Part shown: positions 1 through 5,641 of the stretch, piece by piece
Numbering within the stretch: the stretch's first letter is position 1
Layout of the letters: every line of letters begins with the position of its first letter
DNA from: an uncultured Clostridia bacterium
GTDB lineage: Bacteria > Bacillota > Clostridia > Oscillospirales > Oscillospiraceae
Assembly: GCA_946539175.1 (NCBI GenBank)
Contig: CAMNHH010000117.1
Span: 1 to 6,709 of the forward strand
Length of the DNA: 6,709 nt
Direction of reading: 5' to 3'
The notes under the pieces: model-generated
What the model saw: the letters and a program-made list of their open reading frames with translations, nothing else
The model's database searches: none
What the model was told of the DNA's origin: nothing
Translations under genes and position numbers: made by a program

Positions 1-89
1 GCGATGATCTGGGCCTCGGGATGCTCCAGCCGCAGCCGGATGGCGTCCTGGACGCTCTGCGCCTCATAGAGCGCTTTCATATCGTACAT
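1..89 (-). CDS. xdhB: Xanthine dehydrogenase FAD-binding subunit, N-terminal 29 codons (cut by window edge)
   Basis: Only the first 29 codons lie in the window. They read MYDMKALYEAQSVQDAIRLR and then a short stretch ending in EAQII, with the frame open to the edge. This resembles the start of the FAD-binding subunit of molybdenum hydroxylases, where a similar opening leads into the AGG(T/S)D flavin-binding loop that should come next. The subunit carries electrons from the Mo and 2Fe-2S centres to NAD. The ATG at 89-87 is preceded by a perfect AGGAGG (104-99) with a 9-base spacer. That site lies in the last codons of xdhA, whose stop is 4 bases upstream, so the two genes are almost certainly co-transcribed and probably translationally coupled. 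The order Mo subunit then FAD subunit matches E. coli xdhABC, so an iron-sulfur subunit gene (xdhC) would be expected further left. The identification leans on context because so little sequence is visible. Confidence 0.85.
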   Translation of the reverse strand, partial: MYDMKALYEAQSVQDAIRLRLEHPEAQII

Positions 90-93
90 AGGA

Positions 94-2406
94 TTATACC
101 TCCTCTCTCCAGGGATCGTGAATCAGCCCGGCCTTCGTGAACTCCGCGAACAGCGTGTGCGGGTTGATGGGCGTGTGGTTGACGGCCACGCCCGTGGCCT
201 GTAGGATGGCGTTGCGGATGGCAGGGGCGCCGGAGCAGGCGGGGGGCTCGCCCAGGGCCTTGGTGCCATAGGGGGAGGTGGGCTCCGGGTTTTCGATGAA
301 GTCTGCCTCCAGCCTGGGATGGTCCATGAAGGTGGAGAGCTTGTAGTCCAGCAGATTGTTGTTCAGGGGCTTGCCGGTCTTCGGGTCGAAGATCAGCTGC
401 TCGGACAGGCCGAAGCCGATGGCCATGGACTGGCCGCCGTGGACCTGGGCCTCCGCCAGGGCCGGGTTGATCAGATTGCCGCAGTCGTGGACGTTGACGA
501 TCCGCTTTACCTGGGCCCTGCACATGGGAATGTCCACCTCCACCTCGGCGAAGGTGCAGCCGAAGGAGTAGGCGTTGTTGCGGATGGTGTAGGTGCTCTC
601 GGCGGTGAGATGCTCCGAGTGGACCGGGTTATACTGGGCGGTCATGGCCAGCTCCTTCAGGCTCATGAGGACCGCGCCGTCCGCCTTGCGGACGATGTTG
701 CCCTCTGTAATGTCCATCACGTCCGGGCTCTGGCGGGTGACTTCCTGGGCGTATTTCAGGATCTTTTCCTTGAGAAGCCCTGCGGTCTGACGGATGGAGA
801 AGCCCGCCACGTAGGTCTGCCGGGAAGCGTAGGCCCCCAGACCCGTGGGGGTGATGTCCGTGTCCTGGCAGGAGACCACGTGCACGTCCCGGTAGCTGGC
901 CAGGCCCAGGGCCTCGGCGGTCATCTGGGCGTAGGCGGTGTCGGCGCCTTGGCCGATCTCCGTCTCGCCGCACTGCATGGTGACGGTGCCGTCCAGGTTC
1001 AGCTGCATCCGGTTGGAGGAGGTCTCCAGGGAGATGGGGTAGACCGCTGTGTTATACCAGAAGGTGGCCACGCCGATGCCCCGGCGAATGGGGCCGGTGT
1101 CGTGGCTGTATTCCTCCCGCTTGCGGGCGTAGTCGATGATCTCGGCGCCCCGGGCCATGCACTGGCGGTAGGAGTCGTAGTAGTTGGTGTTGCCGGAGAA
1201 GGCGTCGTGGAAGCCCTGGGGCATGATGTTCAGCCGGCGGAACTCCACCGGGTCCATGCCCATGGCCTTGGCGCAGTCGTCAATGTTGGATTCGTCGGCG
1301 AAGCTGGCTTGGGGCATGCCGTAGCCCCGCATGGCGCCGGCGGCTGGCCGGTTGGTGTAGACGGTCCAGGCGTCCCCCTCCATGTTGGAGCAGGGATAGT
1401 GCTGGGGGAAGGAGTTGACCGCCTTGGCGGCGATGGAGTGGCCGTGGGAGGCATAGGCACCCTGGTTGGACCAGAGCTCCACCTTCCGAGCGGCGATGGT
1501 GGCGTCGGGCCGCAGCCAGGTGACGATGTGGAAGCGGATGGCATGGCGGACCCGGTTGGAGACGAAGGTCTCCTCTCTGGAGCAGTCGATGCGCACGGGC
1601 CGGCCGCCGACCTGGGTGCAGCACCAGGCGCAGAGGGGCTCGTAGAGTGCGTCCTGCTTGTTGCCGAAGCCGCCGCCGATGTAGGGCTTGATGATCTGAA
1701 TGTCCGCCCAGGGCCGGCCCAGGGCCTGGCCCACCACCCGGCGGATGATGTGGGGGATCTGGGTGGAGGAAACCACCGTGATCCGTCCGTTTTCCGCGTA
1801 GGCAAAGCAGCCGTGGTTCTCGATGTGGGCGTGCTGCACCGTGGGGGTCTCATACCAGCCCTCTACCTTCACCAGACCGGGTTCCTGAATGGCGGCCTGG
1901 TAGTCGCCCTTCCGGAAATCCGTGTGCTTGAGGATGTTGTTGGGGAAGCGCTCGTGCAGCTGGGGTGCGCCGGGCTCCATGGCCTGCTGGGCGTCCAGGA
2001 CGAAGGGCAGCTCTTCATATTCCACCGTCAGGGCCCGGACGCCCTGATTGGCTGCCACTTCGTTCTCCGCGATGACCACCGCCACGTCGTCGCCCCAATA
2101 GCGGACGTGCCGGTTCAACAGGTGCCGGTCCGCCACGTCCTGGTGCCCCGGATCCATGGACCAGGGGTGACCGGCGGTGGGGAAGGGGAGATCCGGCACG
2201 TCAAAGCAGCTGAGCACCTTCACCACGCCGGGAATGGCCTCAGCCCGGGACTTGTCCACGGCCTTGACGATGGCGTGGGCCTTCTCCGCGTGCTTGATCC
2301 GCACGTAGAGGGCGTCCGCTGGCATACGGTCCTCATAGTATTTGGTCCGGCCCGTGGCCTTGTCGTAGCCGTCCACCCGGACCTCGCTCTTGCCGACCTG
2401 ACTCAT
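94..2406 (-). CDS. xdhA: Xanthine dehydrogenase molybdenum-binding subunit (XdhA-type molybdenum hydroxylase)
   Basis: A 770-residue protein, close to E. coli XdhA (about 752 aa), that binds the molybdopterin cofactor and hydroxylates purines or similar substrates. It is the catalytic subunit of a cytoplasmic complex with FAD and 2Fe-2S subunits. Visible motifs are the N-terminal DGYDKATG (12-19), GGGFGNKQD (244-252) for cofactor contact, AMRGYG (358-363), ETEIGQGAD (481-489), the ASRQTYVAG segment (527-535), and C-terminal KALGEPP (716-722). E720 in that last motif is the expected catalytic base (bovine Glu1261). By eye, the bovine substrate residues Glu802 and Arg880 fall on Q251 and K328, so xanthine as substrate is probable but not proven. 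The ATG at 2406 has AGGAGG at 2424-2419 with a rather long 12-base spacer. The start agrees with the family N-terminus. No frameshift or truncation is seen. Its own promoter lies at 2451-2478. Alternatives are another purine or N-heterocycle hydroxylase of the same family. Confidence 0.93.
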   Translation of the reverse strand: MSQVGKSEVRVDGYDKATGRTKYYEDRMPADALYVRIKHAEKAHAIVKAVDKSRAEAIPGVVKVLSCFDVPDLPFPTAGHPWSMDPGHQDVADRHLLNRHVRYWGDDVAVVIAENEVAANQGVRALTVEYEELPFVLDAQQAMEPGAPQLHERFPNNILKHTDFRKGDYQAAIQEPGLVKVEGWYETPTVQHAHIENHGCFAYAENGRITVVSSTQIPHIIRRVVGQALGRPWADIQIIKPYIGGGFGNKQDALYEPLCAWCCTQVGGRPVRIDCSREETFVSNRVRHAIRFHIVTWLRPDATIAARKVELWSNQGAYASHGHSIAAKAVNSFPQHYPCSNMEGDAWTVYTNRPAAGAMRGYGMPQASFADESNIDDCAKAMGMDPVEFRRLNIMPQGFHDAFSGNTNYYDSYRQCMARGAEIIDYARKREEYSHDTGPIRRGIGVATFWYNTAVYPISLETSSNRMQLNLDGTVTMQCGETEIGQGADTAYAQMTAEALGLASYRDVHVVSCQDTDITPTGLGAYASRQTYVAGFSIRQTAGLLKEKILKYAQEVTRQSPDVMDITEGNIVRKADGAVLMSLKELAMTAQYNPVHSEHLTAESTYTIRNNAYSFGCTFAEVEVDIPMCRAQVKRIVNVHDCGNLINPALAEAQVHGGQSMAIGFGLSEQLIFDPKTGKPLNNNLLDYKLSTFMDHPRLEADFIENPEPTSPYGTKALGEPPACSGAPAIRNAILQATGVAVNHTPINPHTLFAEFTKAGLIHDPWREEV

Positions 2407-2432
2407 AAAACGATCCCGCCTCCTTTATGGAC

Positions 2433-2444
2433 GTATACTTATAC
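2433..2444. promoter_or_regulatory. Palindrome GTATACTTATAC at the predicted xdhA transcription start (possible operator)
   Basis: The arms GTATA and TATAC are perfect inverted repeats around a central CT. The site covers roughly +1 to +12 of the predicted xdhA transcript, where a bound repressor would block initiation or early elongation. That position suggests an operator, but arms this AT-rich and short can occur by chance and no regulator gene is in the window. Confidence 0.35.
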
Positions 2445-2450
2445 AACAAT

Positions 2451-2478
2451 ATTATAGCACAAAAGCCGCAAATGTACA
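2451..2478 (-). promoter_or_regulatory. Predicted SigA-type promoter of xdhA operon, extended -10
   Basis: On the minus strand, TGTACA (2478-2473) matches the -35 consensus at 4 of 6 positions. A 16-base spacer leads to a perfect TATAAT (2456-2451) preceded by TGC, making an extended -10. Transcription would begin near 2444, giving a leader of about 38 bases before the xdhA ATG. Confidence 0.72.
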
Positions 2479-2511
2479 GACCTATTTTCAAAAATGTCCC
2501 GTTCCACCCGC

Positions 2512-2540
2512 TTGACAGCCACGGCTCGAACTGCTACAGT
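2512..2540 (+). promoter_or_regulatory. Predicted SigA-type promoter of mocA
   Basis: A consensus -35 TTGACA (2512-2517) is followed, after the ideal 17-base spacer, by TACAGT (2535-2540), which matches 4 of 6 bases of the -10 consensus. Transcription would start near 2546-2548, essentially at the ribosome site GGGAGGTGA. The leader would therefore be only about 15 bases, unusually short but workable. Confidence 0.65.
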
Positions 2541-2561
2541 ATGAGCAGGGAGGTGAGAGCG

Positions 2562-3143
2562 ATGCGGATCGGCTGCGTGATCCTGGCGGCGGGGAACGCC
2601 GCGCGCTTCGGGGCCAACAAGCTCCTGGCACTGTACGGGGGGATACCCCTGATTCAGCGGGCCTTTGAGGCCCTTCCCGCGCCGCTGCCCGGCCCAGCCG
2701 CGGTGGTGACCCAATACGACGCGGTGGCGGCCCTGGCGGAGGCCCGCGGCCTGGCCGTGATTCGCAACGGCAGCCCGGAGCTGGGCGTCAGCCGCTCCGT
2801 GGTCCTGGGGACCGAAGGCCTGGGCCCCGGCTGCGACGGCCTGCTGTTCCTGGTGGCGGACCAGCCCCTGCTGCGGCGGCAGACCGTGGAGGCCCTGCTG
2901 GCGCGCTTCCGGGCGGAGCCCTCCCGGATCGTGGTGCCCCGGGCGGAGGGCAGACAGGGGAACCCCTGCGTCTTCCCCGCGGCTCTCTTTCCGGAGCTGG
3001 CGGCGCTGGCGGGGGACCGGGGCGGAAAGCAGATCATCCGCCGTCACCCGGAGCTGGTAACGGAGCTTCCGGTTCCGCCCCGGGAGCTTTGGGACGTGGA
3101 CAGTCTGGAGGATCTGCAAAAAGTTCTGTACATTTCAGAATAA
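2562..3143 (+). CDS. mocA: MocA-like molybdenum cofactor cytidylyltransferase / NTP transferase (molybdenum hydroxylase accessory protein)
   Basis: A 193-residue nucleotidyltransferase of the MobA/MocA superfamily. Residues 5-23 contain the nucleotide-binding signature CVILAAGNAARFGANKLL, with LAAG (the MocA-like form) rather than the LAGG of the guanylyl enzyme MobA. Further in are VADQPLL (about 101-107), in the place of the metal-binding GDMP loop of E. coli MocA, a GNPCVFPAALFPEL segment, GGKQIIRRHPELV, and a C-terminal DVDSLEDL like the family's D-[IV]-D-T-x-E-D end. MocA joins CMP to Mo-molybdopterin to make the cytosine dinucleotide cofactor used by xanthine dehydrogenase-family enzymes. 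Divergence from xdhA fits a dedicated role. The ATG at 2562 was chosen because AGGTGA lies 5 bases upstream. The in-frame ATG at 2541 and GTG at 2553 lack a suitable site. No terminator follows, so some read-through into deoC is possible. Another YgfJ/PucB-like purine-cluster accessory role cannot be excluded. Confidence 0.82.
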   Translation: MRIGCVILAAGNAARFGANKLLALYGGIPLIQRAFEALPAPLPGPAAVVTQYDAVAALAEARGLAVIRNGSPELGVSRSVVLGTEGLGPGCDGLLFLVADQPLLRRQTVEALLARFRAEPSRIVVPRAEGRQGNPCVFPAALFPELAALAGDRGGKQIIRRHPELVTELPVPPRELWDVDSLEDLQKVLYISE

Positions 3144-3155
3144 CTGTGGTATAAT
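3127..3155 (+). promoter_or_regulatory. Predicted promoter of deoC-tpiA, -35 inside the end of mocA
   Basis: TGTACA (3127-3132, 4 of 6 to consensus) lies 17 bases before a perfect TATAAT (3150-3155) that is preceded by TGG, giving an extended -10. The -35 box sits in the last codons of mocA. Transcription would begin near 3162, leaving a leader of about 15-25 bases. The -35 region shares TCTGTACATTT with the xdhA promoter. Confidence 0.75.
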
Positions 3156-3177
3156 AACACGAAAATATTAGGAAAGG

Positions 3178-3858
3178 ATGATTCCTGTGAGCATTTCCCT
3201 GACCCCTGCCGAAATGGCAAAGTATATTGATCATACCTATCTGAAGCCCCAGGCCAGCGAGTCCGACATTCTGCGGATCTGCGACGAGGCCAAGGCCATG
3301 AACACCGCCTCCGTCTGCGTGAACCCCTGCTGGATCAAGCTGGTGGCCCAGGAGCTGAGCGGCACCGACGTGACCCCCTGCTGCGTCATCGGCTTCCCTC
3401 TGGGCGCCACCCCCCCCAACACCAAGGCCTTCGAGGCCGCCGAGGCCGTGGCCAACGGCGCCGGTGAGGTGGACATGGTGATCAACGTGGGCGCCGTCAA
3501 GTCCGGAGACTGGGCCCTGGTGGAGCGGGACATCGCCGCCGTGGTCACCGCCGTGGACGGCGAGGCCAAGGTCAAGGTCATCATTGAGACCTGCCTGCTC
3601 ACCGACGAGGAGAAGGTCCTGGCCTGCCAGGCCGCCAAGCGGGTGGGCGCGGACTTCGTCAAGACCTCCACCGGCTTCTCCACCGGCGGCGCCACCGTTG
3701 CCGACGTGAAGCTGATGCGGCAGACCGTGGGCTCAGAGATGGGCGTCAAGGCCTCCGGCGGCGTGCGGAGCTACGAGGACGCCGTTGCCATGATCGAAGC
3801 CGGCGCGTCCCGCTTGGGCGCCTCCTCCGGCAAGGCCATCATCGAAGGCTGCAAGTAA
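3178..3858 (+). CDS. deoC: Deoxyribose-phosphate aldolase (DERA)
   Basis: DeoC cleaves 2-deoxy-D-ribose 5-phosphate to glyceraldehyde 3-phosphate and acetaldehyde, the last step in using the sugar of deoxyribonucleosides. It is a cytoplasmic class I aldolase with a TIM-barrel fold. Key sequence in the 226-aa reading: YIDHTYLKPQA (16-26); GEVDMVIN (96-103) with the catalytic Asp at 99; FVKTSTGFSTGG (160-171) with Schiff-base Lys162; and GVKASGGVR (189-197) with the second active-site Lys191. Length is normal for the family. Two starts are possible. ATG 3178 has AGGA only 4 bases upstream. GTG 3187 gives 223 aa and has AAAGGA about 8 bases upstream, so it is at least as likely. Every lysine codon I checked is AAG and GCC/CTG/ATC dominate, suggesting high expression. 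tpiA follows 66 bases downstream and can take up the triose product. Confidence 0.96.
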   Translation: MIPVSISLTPAEMAKYIDHTYLKPQASESDILRICDEAKAMNTASVCVNPCWIKLVAQELSGTDVTPCCVIGFPLGATPPNTKAFEAAEAVANGAGEVDMVINVGAVKSGDWALVERDIAAVVTAVDGEAKVKVIIETCLLTDEEKVLACQAAKRVGADFVKTSTGFSTGGATVADVKLMRQTVGSEMGVKASGGVRSYEDAVAMIEAGASRLGASSGKAIIEGCK

Positions 3859-3870
3859 TCTGTTAAACTG

Positions 3871-3890
3871 TGCGGCGCGAAGGCGCCGCA
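3871..3890 (+). other. Perfect GC hairpin between deoC and tpiA
   Basis: TGCGGCGC (3871-3878) pairs fully with GCGCCGCA (3883-3890) around a GAAG tetraloop. It starts 12 bases after the deoC stop. The following bases are AGCTGATATC, with no run of T, so it does not look like an ordinary intrinsic terminator. An RNA-stability or processing element that tunes the deoC:tpiA ratio, or a weak attenuator, would fit. Confidence 0.6.
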
Positions 3891-3924
3891 AGCTGATATC
3901 AAAACGTGAAGGAGAAACAACAAT

Positions 3925-4668
3925 ATGAGAAATCCCATGATCGCCGGCAACTGGAAGATGAACAAGACCCCCGCTGAGACCTGGGCTCTGATCGAGGACC
4001 TGAAGAAGCTCGAAAACCGCAGCGGCGCGGAGGTGGTGGTCTGCCCCATGACGGTCTGCCTGTCCGCCGCCGCCGAGGCGCTGCAGGGCAGCCGGATCCA
4101 CCTGGGCGCCCAGAACGTCCACTTTGCCGACAAAGGCGCCTACACCGGCGAATGCAACGCCGCCTCCTTGAAGGAGCTGGGCGTGGAGTACGTCATCATC
4201 GGTCACTCCGAGCGCCGCCAGTACTTCGCCGAGACCGACGTCACCGTGAACCAGCGGACCCTGAAGGCCCTGGAGGCCGGTCTGAAGCCCATCGTCTGCG
4301 TGGGCGAGAGCCTGGAGCAGAAGCAGCAGGGCATCACCAACGAGGTGGTCTGCATGCAGACCAAGGTGGCCCTTCTGAACGTGGGCGACAAGATCGACGA
4401 CGTGGTCATCGCCTATGAGCCCGTGTGGGCCATCGGCACCGGCCTGACCGCCACCCCCGAGGACGCCAACGCCACCATCGCCGCCATCCGCGGCGCCGTG
4501 CGGGAGCTCTACGGTGAGGCCGCGGACCGGGTCCGCATCCTCTACGGCGGCTCCATGAACGACAAGAACGCCCATGATCTCATGGCCCAGCCCGAGATCG
4601 ACGGCGGCCTGATCGGCGGCGCCTCCCTGGCGGCCGAAAAGTTCTCCGGCGTGATCAATTTCAACTGA
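3925..4668 (+). CDS. tpiA: Triosephosphate isomerase
   Basis: TpiA interconverts glyceraldehyde 3-phosphate and dihydroxyacetone phosphate in glycolysis and gluconeogenesis. The 247-aa length is standard. All catalytic elements are present: AGNWKMN (7-13) with Lys11; IIGHSERRQYF (91-101) with the electrophile His94; AYEPVWAIGTG (163-173) with base Glu165 and flexible loop 6; and the phosphate-binding YGGS (207-210) and GGLIGGASL (227-235). One small departure is TGECNA at 74-79, where many TIMs have TGE-x-S-A in the dimer loop. The ATG at 3925 has AAGGAG (3909-3914) 10 bases upstream. It follows deoC without a recognisable promoter of its own and ends at an intrinsic terminator, so deoC-tpiA is likely one transcript. 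Many Firmicutes keep tpi in a gap-pgk-tpi-gpm cluster instead. Codon use is strongly biased, as in deoC, consistent with abundant protein. Confidence 0.98.
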   Translation: MRNPMIAGNWKMNKTPAETWALIEDLKKLENRSGAEVVVCPMTVCLSAAAEALQGSRIHLGAQNVHFADKGAYTGECNAASLKELGVEYVIIGHSERRQYFAETDVTVNQRTLKALEAGLKPIVCVGESLEQKQQGITNEVVCMQTKVALLNVGDKIDDVVIAYEPVWAIGTGLTATPEDANATIAAIRGAVRELYGEAADRVRILYGGSMNDKNAHDLMAQPEIDGGLIGGASLAAEKFSGVINFN

Positions 4669-4685
4669 GCTTAGGTCCGCAGCTT

Positions 4686-4723
4686 CAAGCCGCGTCTGCC
4701 CGGAGCAGGCGCGGCTTGCTTTT
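4686..4723 (+). terminator. Intrinsic terminator after tpiA
   Basis: A 14-bp stem pairs 4686-4699 with 4705-4718, containing one G-T wobble (4695/4709) and a five-base loop CCGGA. It is followed by CTTTT (4719-4723). The T run is short, but the stem is long and GC-rich. It begins 17 bases after the tpiA stop and separates this unit from the cdsA promoter. Confidence 0.75.
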
Positions 4724-4740
4724 GATCCGCTACCCCAAGA

Positions 4741-4769
4741 TTGACATTCCCCTCGCTTTGTGGTAAACT
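4741..4769 (+). promoter_or_regulatory. Predicted SigA-type promoter of cdsA-dxr
   Basis: A perfect -35 TTGACA (4741-4746) lies 17 bases before TAAACT (4764-4769, 4 of 6 to the -10 consensus), which is preceded by TGG as in an extended -10. Transcription would begin near 4776, giving a leader of about 50 bases before the cdsA ATG. Confidence 0.7.
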
Positions 4770-4825
4770 GAATACTATATGAAAAGGGTACATATGCTGT
4801 TTTGACCCAAAAGGAGTTGAAATCC

Positions 4826-5641
4826 ATGAAAACACGGATCCTTGTGGCGGCCGTTGGACTGCCGCTTCTGCTGGTGATCGTGCTGGCGCTGCCCTCCGTG
4901 GCCACCGCGATTCTGGTGGCCGCCATGTCTATTCTGGCGGTCCATGAGCTGCTGATCGGCGCGGGCTTCTGCAAGCACGTTCGCATCTTCGCCCTGGCCT
5001 CCTGCATGGCCCTGGCGGTGAGCGTCTGGAGCTGGCTGAATCAGCCCAGGGCTTTGGGCATGATCGCCGTGCTGCTCTTCCTGGCGGCCCTGATCGGGGA
5101 GATGCTGGCGGCCCACGCCAGGCTGAGCTTTCAGACCGTCTGCGCCGCCATCTTTGCCGGGCTTGTGATCCCCTATCTGCTGGGGGCTTTGATCCGGCTG
5201 CGGATTCTGGAGCAGGGCAAGTTCTTCGTCATCGCGGCCTTCGTCCTCACCATGATCCCGGATTCCGGGGCCTACTTCGCGGGCCGGGCCTTCGGCAAGC
5301 ACAAGCTCTGCCCCGTCATCAGCCCCCACAAGACCGTGGAGGGGGCCGTGGGCGGCGTGATCGCCACCGTGATCGGCATGCTGCTCTACGGCCTGATCCT
5401 GCAGCTGGCCTTTGCGTTCCGGGTCAACTATCTGCTCTGCGCGGTCTACGGGATCCTGGGAGCCGGGGCCTCCATGCTGGGGGATCTGGGCTTCTCCGTC
5501 ATCAAGCGCCAGGCGGGCATCAAGGACTACGGCAGGCTGCTGCCCGGCCACGGCGGCATCCTGGACCGCTTCGACTCCACCACCGTTGTGGCCCCTCTGG
5601 TGGAGGCCCTGCTGCTCATCGCCCCGTTTGCGGTCAAGTAA
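4826..5641 (+). CDS. cdsA: Phosphatidate cytidylyltransferase (CDP-diglyceride synthase)
   Basis: CdsA makes CDP-diacylglycerol from CTP and phosphatidic acid, the precursor of phosphatidylglycerol and other phospholipids, in the cytoplasmic membrane. The 271-aa protein is mostly hydrophobic, with about seven or eight membrane segments (for example near 5-30, 53-70, 76-96, 104-125, 133-144, 172-198 and 203-221). The family signature is complete at 224-250: S-V-I-K-R, four residues, K-D-Y-G, then LPGHGGILDRFD. Upstream are IPDSGAYFAGR (144-154) and SPHKTVEGAVGG (166-177), both typical of the polar active-site loops. The ATG at 4826 was chosen over an in-frame TTG at 4802 because AAGGAG (4811-4816) lies 9 bases before it. 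dxr follows 20 bases after its stop, so the two are co-transcribed. In many bacteria uppS and frr come directly before cdsA; here tpiA and a terminator do. Confidence 0.96.
   Translation: MKTRILVAAVGLPLLLVIVLALPSVATAILVAAMSILAVHELLIGAGFCKHVRIFALASCMALAVSVWSWLNQPRALGMIAVLLFLAALIGEMLAAHARLSFQTVCAAIFAGLVIPYLLGALIRLRILEQGKFFVIAAFVLTMIPDSGAYFAGRAFGKHKLCPVISPHKTVEGAVGGVIATVIGMLLYGLILQLAFAFRVNYLLCAVYGILGAGASMLGDLGFSVIKRQAGIKDYGRLLPGHGGILDRFDSTTVVAPLVEALLLIAPFAVK

Larger units (their letters stand above)
2407..2561. promoter_or_regulatory. Divergent control region between xdhA and mocA
   Basis: This 155-base, comparatively AT-rich gap separates two head-to-head genes. It holds, from left to right, the xdhA ribosome site (2419-2426), a 12-base palindrome (2433-2444), the xdhA promoter reading left (2451-2478), a short A/T palindrome ATTTTCAAAAAT (2484-2495), the mocA promoter reading right (2512-2540) and the mocA ribosome site (2548-2556). 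The two -35 boxes lie 33 bases apart, so one bound regulator could affect both genes. No riboswitch-like conserved structure was recognised. Confidence 0.75.

Noticed and set aside
319..2457. A 712-codon open frame on the plus strand, antisense to nearly all of xdhA
   Set aside because: It is the mirror of a GC-rich gene: G/C-rich third codon positions make stops rare on the opposite strand. Its translation is low-complexity, rich in Gly, Val, Asp and His, with no recognisable motif. The minus-strand frame carries full XdhA motifs.
2427..2561. An N-terminal extension of mocA from an ATG at 2427
   Set aside because: It would run through both divergent promoters and lacks a ribosome site. The family N-terminus begins at the ATG at 2562, which has a good site.
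3861..3870. A possible -10 box (TTAAACT) for a separate tpiA promoter just after deoC
   Set aside because: There is no plausible -35 at 16-18 bases upstream, and the GC hairpin immediately follows, so a tpiA-specific promoter is not supported.
4779..4805. An 8-codon leader ORF (MKRVHMLF then TGA) upstream of cdsA
   Set aside because: It starts only about 3 bases after the predicted transcription start, has no ribosome site, and shows no codon run or structure suggesting attenuation.
3733..5007. A 424-codon minus-strand open frame under deoC, tpiA and the start of cdsA
   Set aside because: It crosses three well-supported genes, a terminator and a promoter, has low-complexity Gly/Ala/Leu-rich sequence, and has no family resemblance.
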